Below, piece by piece: positions 1 through 4,833 of a DNA stretch of 6,777 nt. The position numbers and the translations under genes were made by a program. The stretch comes from Desulfuromusa sp. (GTDB lineage Bacteria; Desulfobacterota; Desulfuromonadia; Desulfuromonadales; Geopsychrobacteraceae): the NCBI GenBank assembly GCA_023145655.1, contig JAGLDI010000128.1:1-6777 (forward strand). Reading direction: 5' to 3'. Positions within the stretch are counted from its first letter, which is position 1. Every line of letters begins with the position of its first letter. The notes under the pieces were generated by a model that ran no database searches, was not told the origin of the DNA, and saw only the letters and a list, made by a program, of their open reading frames with translations.

Positions 1-11
1 TTTTTTCTCCT
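1..11 (-). promoter_or_regulatory. Ribosome binding site of a leftward gene starting just outside the window
   Basis: On the minus strand AGGAG occupies positions 11 to 7 and is followed by six A residues that run to the window edge. That is a good Shine-Dalgarno sequence with its start codon expected at or just beyond position 0. A leftward promoter at 60-88 supports a gene here, divergent from the Rrf2 regulator. Its product cannot be seen. Confidence 0.55.
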
Positions 12-59
12 GCTGATCATTCATTTGTTGGTCTCGTGAAAAAACATCCATAGCTGCAG

Positions 60-88
60 ATGATGCAACCGGAATAATCGACTGTCAA
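60..88 (-). promoter_or_regulatory. Sigma-70-type promoter, leftward
   Basis: On the minus strand a perfect TTGACA (88 to 83) is separated by 17 bases from CATCAT (65 to 60), a four-of-six match to the -10 consensus. Transcription would start near position 53 and give a short leader that reaches the ribosome binding site at 11-7. It is divergent from the Rrf2 promoter at 124-152, with about 35 bp between the two -35 boxes, so one bound regulator could affect both. Confidence 0.5.
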
Positions 89-123
89 GCAACCTGATTA
101 TCAAATATCTACAAAAGATCCCA

Positions 124-152
124 TTGACAACCATTTCGGTTCAGTGTATTCA
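124..152 (+). promoter_or_regulatory. Sigma-70-type promoter of the Rrf2 regulator gene
   Basis: TTGACA at 124-129, a 17-base spacer and TATTCA at 147-152 form a strong promoter. The expected start site is near 159, which leaves a leader of about 25 bases carrying AGGAGGT at 173-179. The spacer contains the short inverted repeat AACC-N5-GGTT (129-132 and 138-141). An Rrf2 protein bound there would block RNA polymerase, but autoregulation is an inference only. Confidence 0.7.
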
Positions 153-183
153 TTACTTGTAAAGTTATCTTTAGGAGGTCAAG

Positions 184-624
184 GTGGTTATAACGCGAGC
201 AACAGAATATGCAGTGAGAGCAATTATTTTCCTGGCTCAGCAGCCAAAAGATGGAATCGTTTTAAAAAAGGATATTTGTCGTACCCAGGAGGTGACTCCG
301 GCATTTTTGACGAAAATCTTCCAACCACTGATTAAAGCAGGTATTGTCAATTCACAACGTGGTGTTGGTGGGGGTTTTCTCCTCGCTAAAGATCCAAGTG
401 AAGTCACCATGCTTGATATTCTTGAAGCAGAAGAAGGCAAGTTAAAACTAAACCATTGTCTGGTTGATGCTGACTTCTGCCAGCGGGATGCCTACTGTTC
501 TGCTCATGAAGTCTGGCACGATGCACAGCGTGAAATGGCTGAAGTTCTAAAACGTTACAGCATTGCTGATCTGGTACGGCGGGAAAATGAAAACCTGGCC
601 CAGCTGAAAAAGCAAGTCAGCTAA
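184..624 (+). CDS. Rrf2-family transcriptional regulator, probable Fe-S sensor
   Basis: This is a 146-residue cytoplasmic DNA-binding protein of the Rrf2 family (relatives: IscR, NsrR, RsrR, CymR). The N-terminus MVITRATEYAVRA is the classic start of the family's winged helix-turn-helix, and residues about 58-67 (QRGVGGGFLL) are the wing. Cysteines 92, 99 and 105 followed by His108 match the cluster region of IscR, where C92, C98, C104 and H107 hold a [2Fe-2S] cluster. Here the first gap is one residue longer (C-x6-C-x5-C-x2-H), and the CSAHEVW segment parallels CLTHALW of IscR. A further Cys32 lies in the DNA-binding domain. The GTG start is set by AGGAGGT at 173-179 and by the family N-terminus. 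It stands alone, divergent from an unseen gene at the left edge, with no isc or suf genes in view, so it is not named iscR. It probably senses Fe-S status, NO or redox; the target is unknown. Confidence 0.92.
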   Translation: MVITRATEYAVRAIIFLAQQPKDGIVLKKDICRTQEVTPAFLTKIFQPLIKAGIVNSQRGVGGGFLLAKDPSEVTMLDILEAEEGKLKLNHCLVDADFCQRDAYCSAHEVWHDAQREMAEVLKRYSIADLVRRENENLAQLKKQVS

Positions 625-648
625 AAATAAAATTTATTCACAATTACT

Positions 649-687
649 AAAAAGTGGCACAGGCGTGATCTGTTGCCACTTTTTTTA
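649..687 (+). terminator. Rho-independent terminator of the Rrf2 gene
   Basis: AAAAAGTGGCA (649-659) pairs perfectly with TGCCACTTTTT (674-684). Inside it, CAG (660-662) can stack on CTG (670-672), and the T run continues to 687. The A-rich left arm means it could also work on the minus strand as a backup for the converging amt transcript. Confidence 0.88.
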
Positions 688-700
688 TTGTATCTGAAAT

Positions 701-739
701 AAAAAAACCTGGATTCCAGGAGGGATTAGTATCTCCAGG
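701..739 (-). terminator. Probable terminator of amt
   Basis: Read on the minus strand, CCTGG-AAT-CCAGG (720 to 708) forms a small hairpin followed directly by seven T residues (707 to 701). A second CCTGGA at 739-734 can pair instead with TCCAGG at 713-708, so two alternative stems share the same right arm. It lies about 100 bases beyond the amt stop codon. The 740-839 stretch between them shows no other convincing feature. Confidence 0.6.
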
Positions 740-839
740 GGAAAAACAGGAAACGGCCACCGCCCCCGGTAACATAACGAACCTCAAATCTATTCTACTA
801 CGTCATTTCCAGTCGTCAATTATCCCCTGTTGATTGATT

Positions 840-2054
840 TCACTTAAAGCTTTCCTCCGGATATGCATTGATATGATGAACGGTTAAATCGGCACCGGCA
901 AACTCTTCATCTTCATTTAAACGAAAACCACTGACCCTGTCGATGACGGTGTAAACGACAAAACTGGTTATCAGAGCATAACCAATCGCCAATAACGTTC
1001 CAATCAGCTGTGCCATAAAAGAGACGCCTCCCAGCCCACCTAATGCACTTGAACCAAAGATGCCGGTAGCAATCCCCCCCCAGGAACCAACAACTCCGTG
1101 CAGAGGCCAGACACCGAGGACATCATCAATTTTCAGTTTTTCCTGCTCAATCTGAAATCCGTAGACAAAGATCAGTGAACCGATACCACCGACAAAAAAG
1201 GCACCGATCGGGTGCATCAGATCAGACCCGGCACAGATTGCAATCAAACCGGCCAGGGCCCCGTTATGAACAAAACCGGGGTCATTTTTGCTGGCAACCA
1301 GAGCAAACAACACCCCACCAACCATCGCCAGCAGAGAATTGACCGCAACCAGTCCCGATACCCCTTCCAGAGTTTGAGCACTCATCACATTAAAGCCGAA
1401 CCAGCCAATCGCCAGAATCCAACTTCCCAGAGCCAGAAACGGGATATTACTGACCGGGATCGCCCGGCTTTTCCCCCGCACAAACCGCCCCATTCGTGGC
1501 CCGAGAACCAGAATTGCGGGCAAGGCTAACCAGCCACCAATAGAGTGAACCACCACGCTACCAGCAAAATCGTGAAACGGTGCGCCAAAAATCGACTCAA
1601 ATAATCCCTGCAACCCTGCGCTATTCTGCCCCCAGATCAAAGACTCAAACAACGGGTAAGAGATCCCGACAAAAATTCCTCCAGCCACAACTTGTGGCCA
1701 GAATTTAGCCCGTTCGGCAATTCCGCCAGAAATAATTGCCGGGATACAGGCAGCAAAACAAAGAAAGAAGAAAAACCGTACCAGTTCATATCCCTGGTTC
1801 TGGCCAAGCAACCCTGCCGCTGAAGAATAAAAGTTGATGCCGTAGGAAATCGGATAGCCAATCAAAAAATAGACCACGGTTGATACCGACCAATCAGAAA
1901 GAATTTTCACAAAAGCATTCACTTGATTTTTCTGGCGAACCGTACCAACCTCCAAAAAAGCAAACCCTGCATGCATGGCAAAAACCATGACTGCCCCCAG
2001 CAAAAGAAAAAGAACATCCCCACCGTGCTGCAGAGTTGAAAGTGATGCTTCCAT
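840..2054 (-). CDS. amt: Ammonium transporter, Amt/MEP family
   Basis: This 404-residue integral membrane protein conducts ammonium/ammonia through a trimeric inner-membrane channel. About 11 hydrophobic helices can be counted, from residues 14-36 to about 347-372, the usual bacterial number. The family core is present. The HDFAG segment carries D162, followed in VVVHSIGGW by H170, and LHGVVGSWGGI carries H319; H170 and H319 are the twin pore histidines (H168 and H318 in E. coli AmtB). GWFGFNVMSA (217-226) is the conserved helix lining the outer site. The cytoplasmic tail GFRLNEDEEF...HHINAY (377-397) keeps the acidic and H-x3-AY features that PII proteins contact in relatives. Compared with E. 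coli AmtB the N-terminus is short, with no obvious cleaved signal peptide. The ATG is preceded by AGGAGG at 2068-2063 (minus), eight bases away. No glnK/glnB PII gene is adjacent in the window, which is unusual for amt. Expression may depend on sigma-54 (element at 2130-2143). Confidence 0.96.
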   Translation of the reverse strand: MEASLSTLQHGGDVLFLLLGAVMVFAMHAGFAFLEVGTVRQKNQVNAFVKILSDWSVSTVVYFLIGYPISYGINFYSSAAGLLGQNQGYELVRFFFFLCFAACIPAIISGGIAERAKFWPQVVAGGIFVGISYPLFESLIWGQNSAGLQGLFESIFGAPFHDFAGSVVVHSIGGWLALPAILVLGPRMGRFVRGKSRAIPVSNIPFLALGSWILAIGWFGFNVMSAQTLEGVSGLVAVNSLLAMVGGVLFALVASKNDPGFVHNGALAGLIAICAGSDLMHPIGAFFVGGIGSLIFVYGFQIEQEKLKIDDVLGVWPLHGVVGSWGGIATGIFGSSALGGLGGVSFMAQLIGTLLAIGYALITSFVVYTVIDRVSGFRLNEDEEFAGADLTVHHINAYPEESFK

Positions 2055-2129
2055 CGATCAGACCTCCTCGTCAGATTTTTGAGACCTGCCCATCTGTCAG
2101 GTCAATTAATTAAGACAGTGTTGATCTAT

Positions 2130-2143
2130 TCAATTGCCGTGCC
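2130..2143 (-). promoter_or_regulatory. Candidate sigma-54 promoter of amt
   Basis: On the minus strand GGCACGGCAATTGA fits the sigma-54 pattern GGCACG-N4-TTGC: the -24 GG, the CACG and the TTG are exact with correct 10-base spacing, but the -12 GC is GA. It points at amt and would start transcription near 2118, giving a leader of about 63 bases that includes the hairpin GACCTG-N9-CAGGTC (2083-2103) and the ribosome binding site. amt genes are often NtrC/sigma-54 dependent, which supports the call. The altered -12 dinucleotide weakens it. I saw no good NtrC binding site upstream. Confidence 0.45.
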
Positions 2144-2176
2144 GCTATTTAAAAATGAGGAACCAAGGGGTTTCAC

Positions 2177-2228
2177 AAAAAAAAGCACCAGCAACTGCTT
2201 AAAAAATAAACATTGGCGCTGTTTTTTT
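2177..2228. terminator. Orphan terminator-like inverted repeat between amt and metX promoters
   Basis: AGCACCA (2184-2190) faces TGGCGCT (2214-2220) across a 23-base gap. As minus-strand RNA the arms pair over seven positions with one G-U wobble, and the right arm runs straight into TTTTTTT (2183 to 2177). As plus-strand RNA there is one A-C mismatch, followed by G and TTTTTTT (2222-2228). It is therefore best on the minus strand but possible on both. No gene in view obviously needs it. It may insulate the two divergent promoters or end a short unannotated RNA. Confidence 0.4.
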
Positions 2229-2274
2229 ATGCAATAGTGGGGAAAAAGAAGGGTCTATCTGACGGTTGGAAAAA

Positions 2275-2302
2275 TTGACAAACCTCGTATTGGTAAGATA
2301 GA
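2275..2302 (+). promoter_or_regulatory. metX: Promoter of the SAM riboswitch-metX transcript
   Basis: A perfect TTGACA -35 box lies at 2275-2280. The -10 is less clear: GATAGA at 2297-2302 gives a 16-base spacer, while TGGTAAGAT at 2291-2299 is an extended -10 that sits too close (13 bases) to use that -35. Either choice starts transcription at about 2305-2310, some 20 bases ahead of the riboswitch. Confidence 0.5.
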
Positions 2303-2327
2303 GTCGTCAGAGAAGCGAAAAGAACAA

Positions 2328-2459
2328 CGTCTTTATCCAGAGTGGTGGAGGGGAAGGCCCTTTGAAGCCACGGCAACCAACATTTTTTTCATTGAGAAGG
2401 AAACTGTCGGTGCCAATTCCTGCCCTGTGAACAACCTGTTTCAGGGACAGATGGGGACG
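2328..2459 (+). promoter_or_regulatory. SAM-I (S-box) riboswitch aptamer
   Basis: This leader binds S-adenosylmethionine and turns off the methionine gene behind it. The SAM-I core is clear: CAGAGTGGTGGAGGG (2339-2353), GGCCCTTTGAAGCCACGGCA (2356-2375), then AACC, and GGTGCCAATTCCTGCC in the second half (2409-2424). P1 closes perfectly, counting G-U pairs, between CGTCTTTATC (2328-2337) and GATGGGGACG (2450-2459). GTGG (2342-2345) with CCAC (2368-2371) makes the base of P2. GGCAACC with GGTGCC starts P3, and CCCTG (2423-2427) with CAGGG (2442-2446) forms P4. A plausible antiterminator pairs AGGG-N3-GATGG (2443-2454) with CCATC-N3-CCCT (2489-2500), using both the right arm of P1 and the left arm of the terminator. 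High SAM would stabilise P1, free the terminator and stop transcription before metX. Confidence 0.95.
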
Positions 2460-2495
2460 GTCCTGAGATATGCGACAATTTACTGTGTCCATCAG

Positions 2496-2526
2496 GCCCT
2501 TTCCCGACACTGGAAAGGGCTTTTTT
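2496..2526 (+). terminator. Riboswitch-controlled intrinsic terminator
   Basis: GCCCTTTCC (2496-2504) pairs perfectly with GGAAAGGGC (2512-2520) around a seven-base loop and is followed by six T residues. It lies 36 bases past the aptamer and about 45 bases before metX, the standard arrangement for a transcriptional OFF switch. Its left arm overlaps the proposed antiterminator (2489-2500). Confidence 0.93.
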
Positions 2527-2570
2527 AACATCTTTGATTAATAGATAACGCTTTTAACAGGGGATGTAAC

Positions 2571-3701
2571 TTGGACAACAGCACCGGCATTGTCACCACA
2601 AAATATGTAGATTTTGAGGTTGAACTGCGGCTTGAAAGTGGTCGACTGCTGGGACCCCTGACTTTAGCTTACGAAACTTACGGAACACTGAATCAGGATG
2701 CCACCAATGTCATTCTGGTCACCCACGCCTGGACAGGCAATGCTCACGCTGCCGGACTCCATTTCGAAGAAGACCGCAGGCCTGGCTGGTGGGACAACAT
2801 GATTGGCCCGGGAAAAGTTCTCGATACCAATCGTTATTTTGTCCTCTGCAGTAACACGATCGGCTCCTGTAAAGGGTCCACCGGACCAACCAGCATCAAT
2901 CCTCAAACCAAGCGTCCCTATCGCCTCAGCTTTCCCGTGCTGATGGTGCGTGATATGGTTCGCGCGCAAAAGCTGCTCCTCGACTATCTGGGAATTAAAT
3001 CACTCCTTTCAATCGTTGGCGGCTCCATGGGGGCGATGCAGGCAATCGAATGGGCGATCCACTTCCCCGAAATGGTCCGTTCCATTGTTCCGATTGCCGG
3101 GACCGGACGGACTTCACCCATGGCGATTGCCTTAAACGCACTGGCGCGGCAGGCAGTCTTTAATGATCCGCTGTTTAAAAAGGGAAATTACCAACCGGAA
3201 CACCCCCCGGCAGAGGGTCTGGCTCTGGCGCGGGCGGTAGGACATATTTCATTTTTATCAGACAAATCGATGCAGTTGAAATTTGAACGTCGTTTTTCGG
3301 TACGGGACGGGATGTTTGATTTTTTTGGCCAATTTGAAATTGAACGCTATCTTGATTATAACGGCAGGAACTTTGTCGATCAATTCGATACCAATTCCTT
3401 CCTCTATCTGGCCAAAGCACTTGATCTTTATGATGTTGCCTGGAACTTCGATTCAATCAGCGAAGCACTGGAGAGGCTTCGCTGTCAATCCCTCTGGTTC
3501 GCCTTCACCTCTGACTGGCTCTACCCCCCCGCACAAACCGAAGAACTGGTCACCGAACTGCAACGGTTGAACAAATCGGTCGACTACCACTTAATCGATT
3601 CCGATTACGGCCATGATTCATTCCTGGTCGAACCGGAGAAGTACATCCCTTTGTTGAAAGCGTTTTTGGATCAGATAGACCCTCCATTGTTCTCAAAATA
3701 G
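2571..3701 (+). CDS. metX: Homoserine O-acetyltransferase (MetX)
   Basis: This cytoplasmic alpha/beta-hydrolase-fold enzyme transfers an acetyl group from acetyl-CoA to the hydroxyl of L-homoserine, the activation step of methionine synthesis by direct sulfhydrylation or transsulfuration. At 376 residues it is full length for a bacterial MetX. The nucleophile is Ser152 in GGSMGAMQ. Asp315 (SDWLYPP) and His348 (YGHDSF) complete the triad at the expected distances. Family blocks LAYETYG (32-38), [10 protein letters not shown] (51-60), [17 protein letters not shown] (95-111) and the lid region around 180-300 are present. The start is TTG: SD AGGGG (2559-2563) is seven bases upstream, and the encoded [10 protein letters not shown] matches the usual MetX N-terminus. 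The first in-frame ATG would be residue 77, far too late. No metW or metY follows, so metX is alone under the SAM-I riboswitch. Some MetX homologs prefer succinyl-CoA, and the acyl donor is not proven by sequence alone. Confidence 0.95.
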   Translation: MDNSTGIVTTKYVDFEVELRLESGRLLGPLTLAYETYGTLNQDATNVILVTHAWTGNAHAAGLHFEEDRRPGWWDNMIGPGKVLDTNRYFVLCSNTIGSCKGSTGPTSINPQTKRPYRLSFPVLMVRDMVRAQKLLLDYLGIKSLLSIVGGSMGAMQAIEWAIHFPEMVRSIVPIAGTGRTSPMAIALNALARQAVFNDPLFKKGNYQPEHPPAEGLALARAVGHISFLSDKSMQLKFERRFSVRDGMFDFFGQFEIERYLDYNGRNFVDQFDTNSFLYLAKALDLYDVAWNFDSISEALERLRCQSLWFAFTSDWLYPPAQTEELVTELQRLNKSVDYHLIDSDYGHDSFLVEPEKYIPLLKAFLDQIDPPLFSK

Positions 3702-3706
3702 CTACA

Positions 3707-3729
3707 GTTGTTCTCGTTCTGAGAGCAAC
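3707..3729. terminator. Hairpin between convergent metX and the small cysteine gene
   Basis: GTTGTTCTC (3707-3715) pairs with GAGAGCAAC (3721-3729) over nine positions with one G-U wobble on the plus RNA, around a five-base loop. It sits six bases after the metX stop and eight before the end of the minus-strand gene. There is no T run on either side, so it may stabilise 3' ends or need Rho rather than terminate by itself. Confidence 0.45.
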
Positions 3730-3736
3730 CTGCCAC

Positions 3737-3904
3737 CTATTCCTCATCAAATAAATCCATCTGCTCAAACTTCAGCACTTCCGATTTAAACGGGCGGGGC
3801 TGAAACCGGGGACAGTCGAGCATGACAATTGTCTCCGACTGTTTGCACTGGCGAATACAGCGGCGGCAAAGCTTGTTAATCTCAAACCGGTTTTTTTCTG
3901 TCAT
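3737..3904 (-). CDS. Small cysteine-rich protein, probable metal-binding, function unknown
   Basis: This 55-residue ORF runs from ATG at 3904 to TAG at 3737. A ribosome binding site (AGAGGT) lies at the right distance upstream on the minus strand. The protein begins MTEKNRFEINKL. Cysteines at 13, 16, 20 and 31 give C-x2-C-x3-C-x10-C, enough to bind zinc or an Fe-S cluster. DCPRFQPRPF (30-39) is a compact Pro/Arg block, and the tail is acidic (MDLFDEE). It has no membrane segment or signal peptide. It converges with metX and is divergent from the metallo-hydrolase gene, filling an otherwise empty gap, and its codon use resembles that of its neighbours. A plus-strand frame over the same bases lacks any such motif. 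I think I have seen similar short proteins in Geobacter relatives, but this is memory and not a search. No function is proposed beyond likely metal binding. Confidence 0.75.
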   Translation of the reverse strand: MTEKNRFEINKLCRRCIRQCKQSETIVMLDCPRFQPRPFKSEVLKFEQMDLFDEE

Positions 3905-3998
3905 AACGACCTCTTACCAAGCAACCTTGATCTACAACATTTCCCAAACAATTGTTGTCTGCAACCATGGTAAAATGCTAAATTACCAGCACAATTGT
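3825..3998. repeat. Three copies of the palindrome ACAATTGT
   Basis: The 8-base palindrome ACAATTGT occurs at 3825-3832 (within GACAATTGTC, inside the small gene), 3948-3955 (within AACAATTGTT) and 3991-3998 (within CACAATTGTG). I noticed no other copy in the window. The second and third flank the extended -10 box at 3968-3976 and are 43 bp apart, about four helical turns, so they lie on the same DNA face. This is a credible operator pair for a dimeric repressor acting on the operon to the right and perhaps the small gene to the left. The regulator is unknown. Confidence 0.45.
3968..3976 (+). promoter_or_regulatory. Extended -10 promoter of the metallo-hydrolase operon
   Basis: TGGTAAAAT is a TG-N extended -10 element with a five-of-six -10 hexamer (TAAAAT, 3971-3976). 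No good -35 box lies 17 bases upstream, which extended -10 promoters can tolerate. An alternative pairing is TTGTCT (3955-3960) with CTAAAT (3978-3983) at 17 bases. Transcription would start near 3983, about 40 bases before the ATG at 4025. Confidence 0.45.
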
Positions 3999-4024
3999 GT
4001 AATTTTCATTCTCTCTATGGCTTC

Positions 4025-4825
4025 ATGATGCAGACAAATACTCTCAAAATAACGATCCTCGGTTCCGGAACAAGTACCGGCATCCCGGTGATTGGCTGCC
4101 GCTGTGCGGTTTGCCGTTCCGATCACCCCCACAACCAGCGCACCCGCTGCAGCGCTCTACTCAGTTATGGAAAATACAATATTTTGATCGATACCTCAAC
4201 TGATCTGCGCCAACAAGCGCTGCGGGAGGATATCAGACATATTGATGCGGTTTTTTACACCCATAGCCATGCCGACCACGTGCATGGTATCGATGACCTG
4301 CGCGGGTTCAACTTGCACTCAAAACAGCCGATCCCACTCTACGGGTCAGAACAAACACTTGCAACCATCAGAACCAGTTTCAGCTATATTTTTGATAAAT
4401 CAGAACCGGCTAGCTACATTCCCCGACTGGAACTACACCCCATCGCTGCAGCAGTTGATCTTTTTGATCTGAAAATTGTTCCGATTCTGATGCGACATGG
4501 GCAAATGGAAACCTTTGGCTATCGTTGCGGCCCGTTTGCCTATTTGACCGATTGCAACGCTATTCCAACAAGTTCACTTGATCTTCTGCATGGTTTGGAG
4601 GTATTAATTCTTGATGGTTTGCGCTTTACCCCACACAGTACCCATTTCAACATTCCACAAGCAATCGAAATGGCACAAAAAATTGGTGCAAAGCAAACTC
4701 TGCTCACTCATCTGAGCCATGAAGTTGATCACCCGGACCATGATCAACAATTACCTGATGGGGTCAATCTCGCTTACGATGGTCAGTTATTTAATCTTTC
4801 TATGAATTTACCAGCAATGAAATAG
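4025..4825 (+). CDS. Metallo-beta-lactamase-fold hydrolase, PhnP-like phosphodiesterase
   Basis: This 266-residue cytoplasmic metal-dependent hydrolase belongs to the PhnP-like group of the metallo-beta-lactamase fold. The N-terminus ILGSGTSTGIPVIGC is typical of the group, and Cys25, Cys27 and Cys30 (CRCAVC) match the structural zinc site of PhnP. The catalytic motif THSHADHVHGIDDLR supplies H80, H82, D84 and H85. H158, D176 (LTDCN) and H229 (LLTHLSH) complete the two-metal centre. PhnP cleaves phosphoribosyl 1,2-cyclic phosphate in phosphonate breakdown, but no phn genes are present here, so the substrate is open. The start is uncertain. ATG at 4025 and ATG at 4028 are adjacent with no clear Shine-Dalgarno sequence. 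A TTG at 3995 would add ten poorly family-like residues and lies inside an ACAATTGT palindrome, so I prefer 4025. The next gene begins eight bases after its stop, which suggests one operon. Confidence 0.88.
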   Translation: MMQTNTLKITILGSGTSTGIPVIGCRCAVCRSDHPHNQRTRCSALLSYGKYNILIDTSTDLRQQALREDIRHIDAVFYTHSHADHVHGIDDLRGFNLHSKQPIPLYGSEQTLATIRTSFSYIFDKSEPASYIPRLELHPIAAAVDLFDLKIVPILMRHGQMETFGYRCGPFAYLTDCNAIPTSSLDLLHGLEVLILDGLRFTPHSTHFNIPQAIEMAQKIGAKQTLLTHLSHEVDHPDHDQQLPDGVNLAYDGQLFNLSMNLPAMK

Positions 4826-4833
4826 ATAATATT

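Noticed and set aside
650..766. Minus-strand ORF of about 42 codons downstream of amt, beginning MLPGAVAVSCF, with a GAGG-like site upstream
   Set aside because: It reads through both terminators between Rrf2 and amt, and its composition looks accidental. I cannot support it as a gene.
1212..1529. Plus-strand 105-codon ORF inside amt
   Set aside because: It is antisense to the conserved pore helices of Amt, and its polar, His/Gln/Pro-rich product is a shadow of the membrane protein codons.
2083..2103. Hairpin GACCTG-N9-CAGGTC in the amt leader as a riboswitch or terminator
   Set aside because: It is a six-base-pair stem without a T run, and no riboswitch core is recognised around it. It is noted only as leader structure.
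2184..2200. Possible NtrC binding site (GCACCA near AACTGCTT) upstream of the sigma-54-like element
   Set aside because: Only the left half resembles an NtrC half-site. The right half does not match at any sensible spacing, and the terminator-like repeat explains the same bases better.
2307..2531. Minus-strand 74-codon ORF over the metX leader
   Set aside because: It covers the SAM-I aptamer and its terminator, whose conserved RNA bases explain the sequence. The protein has no recognisable features.
2664..2969. Minus-strand 101-codon ORF inside metX
   Set aside because: It is antisense to conserved MetX motifs, with no ribosome binding site or family features.
3822..4028. Plus-strand 68-codon ORF across the gap after metX
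   Set aside because: It runs antisense through the small cysteine-rich gene and across the divergent promoter. It has no family-like motif, and the minus-strand frame has a ribosome binding site and ordered cysteines.
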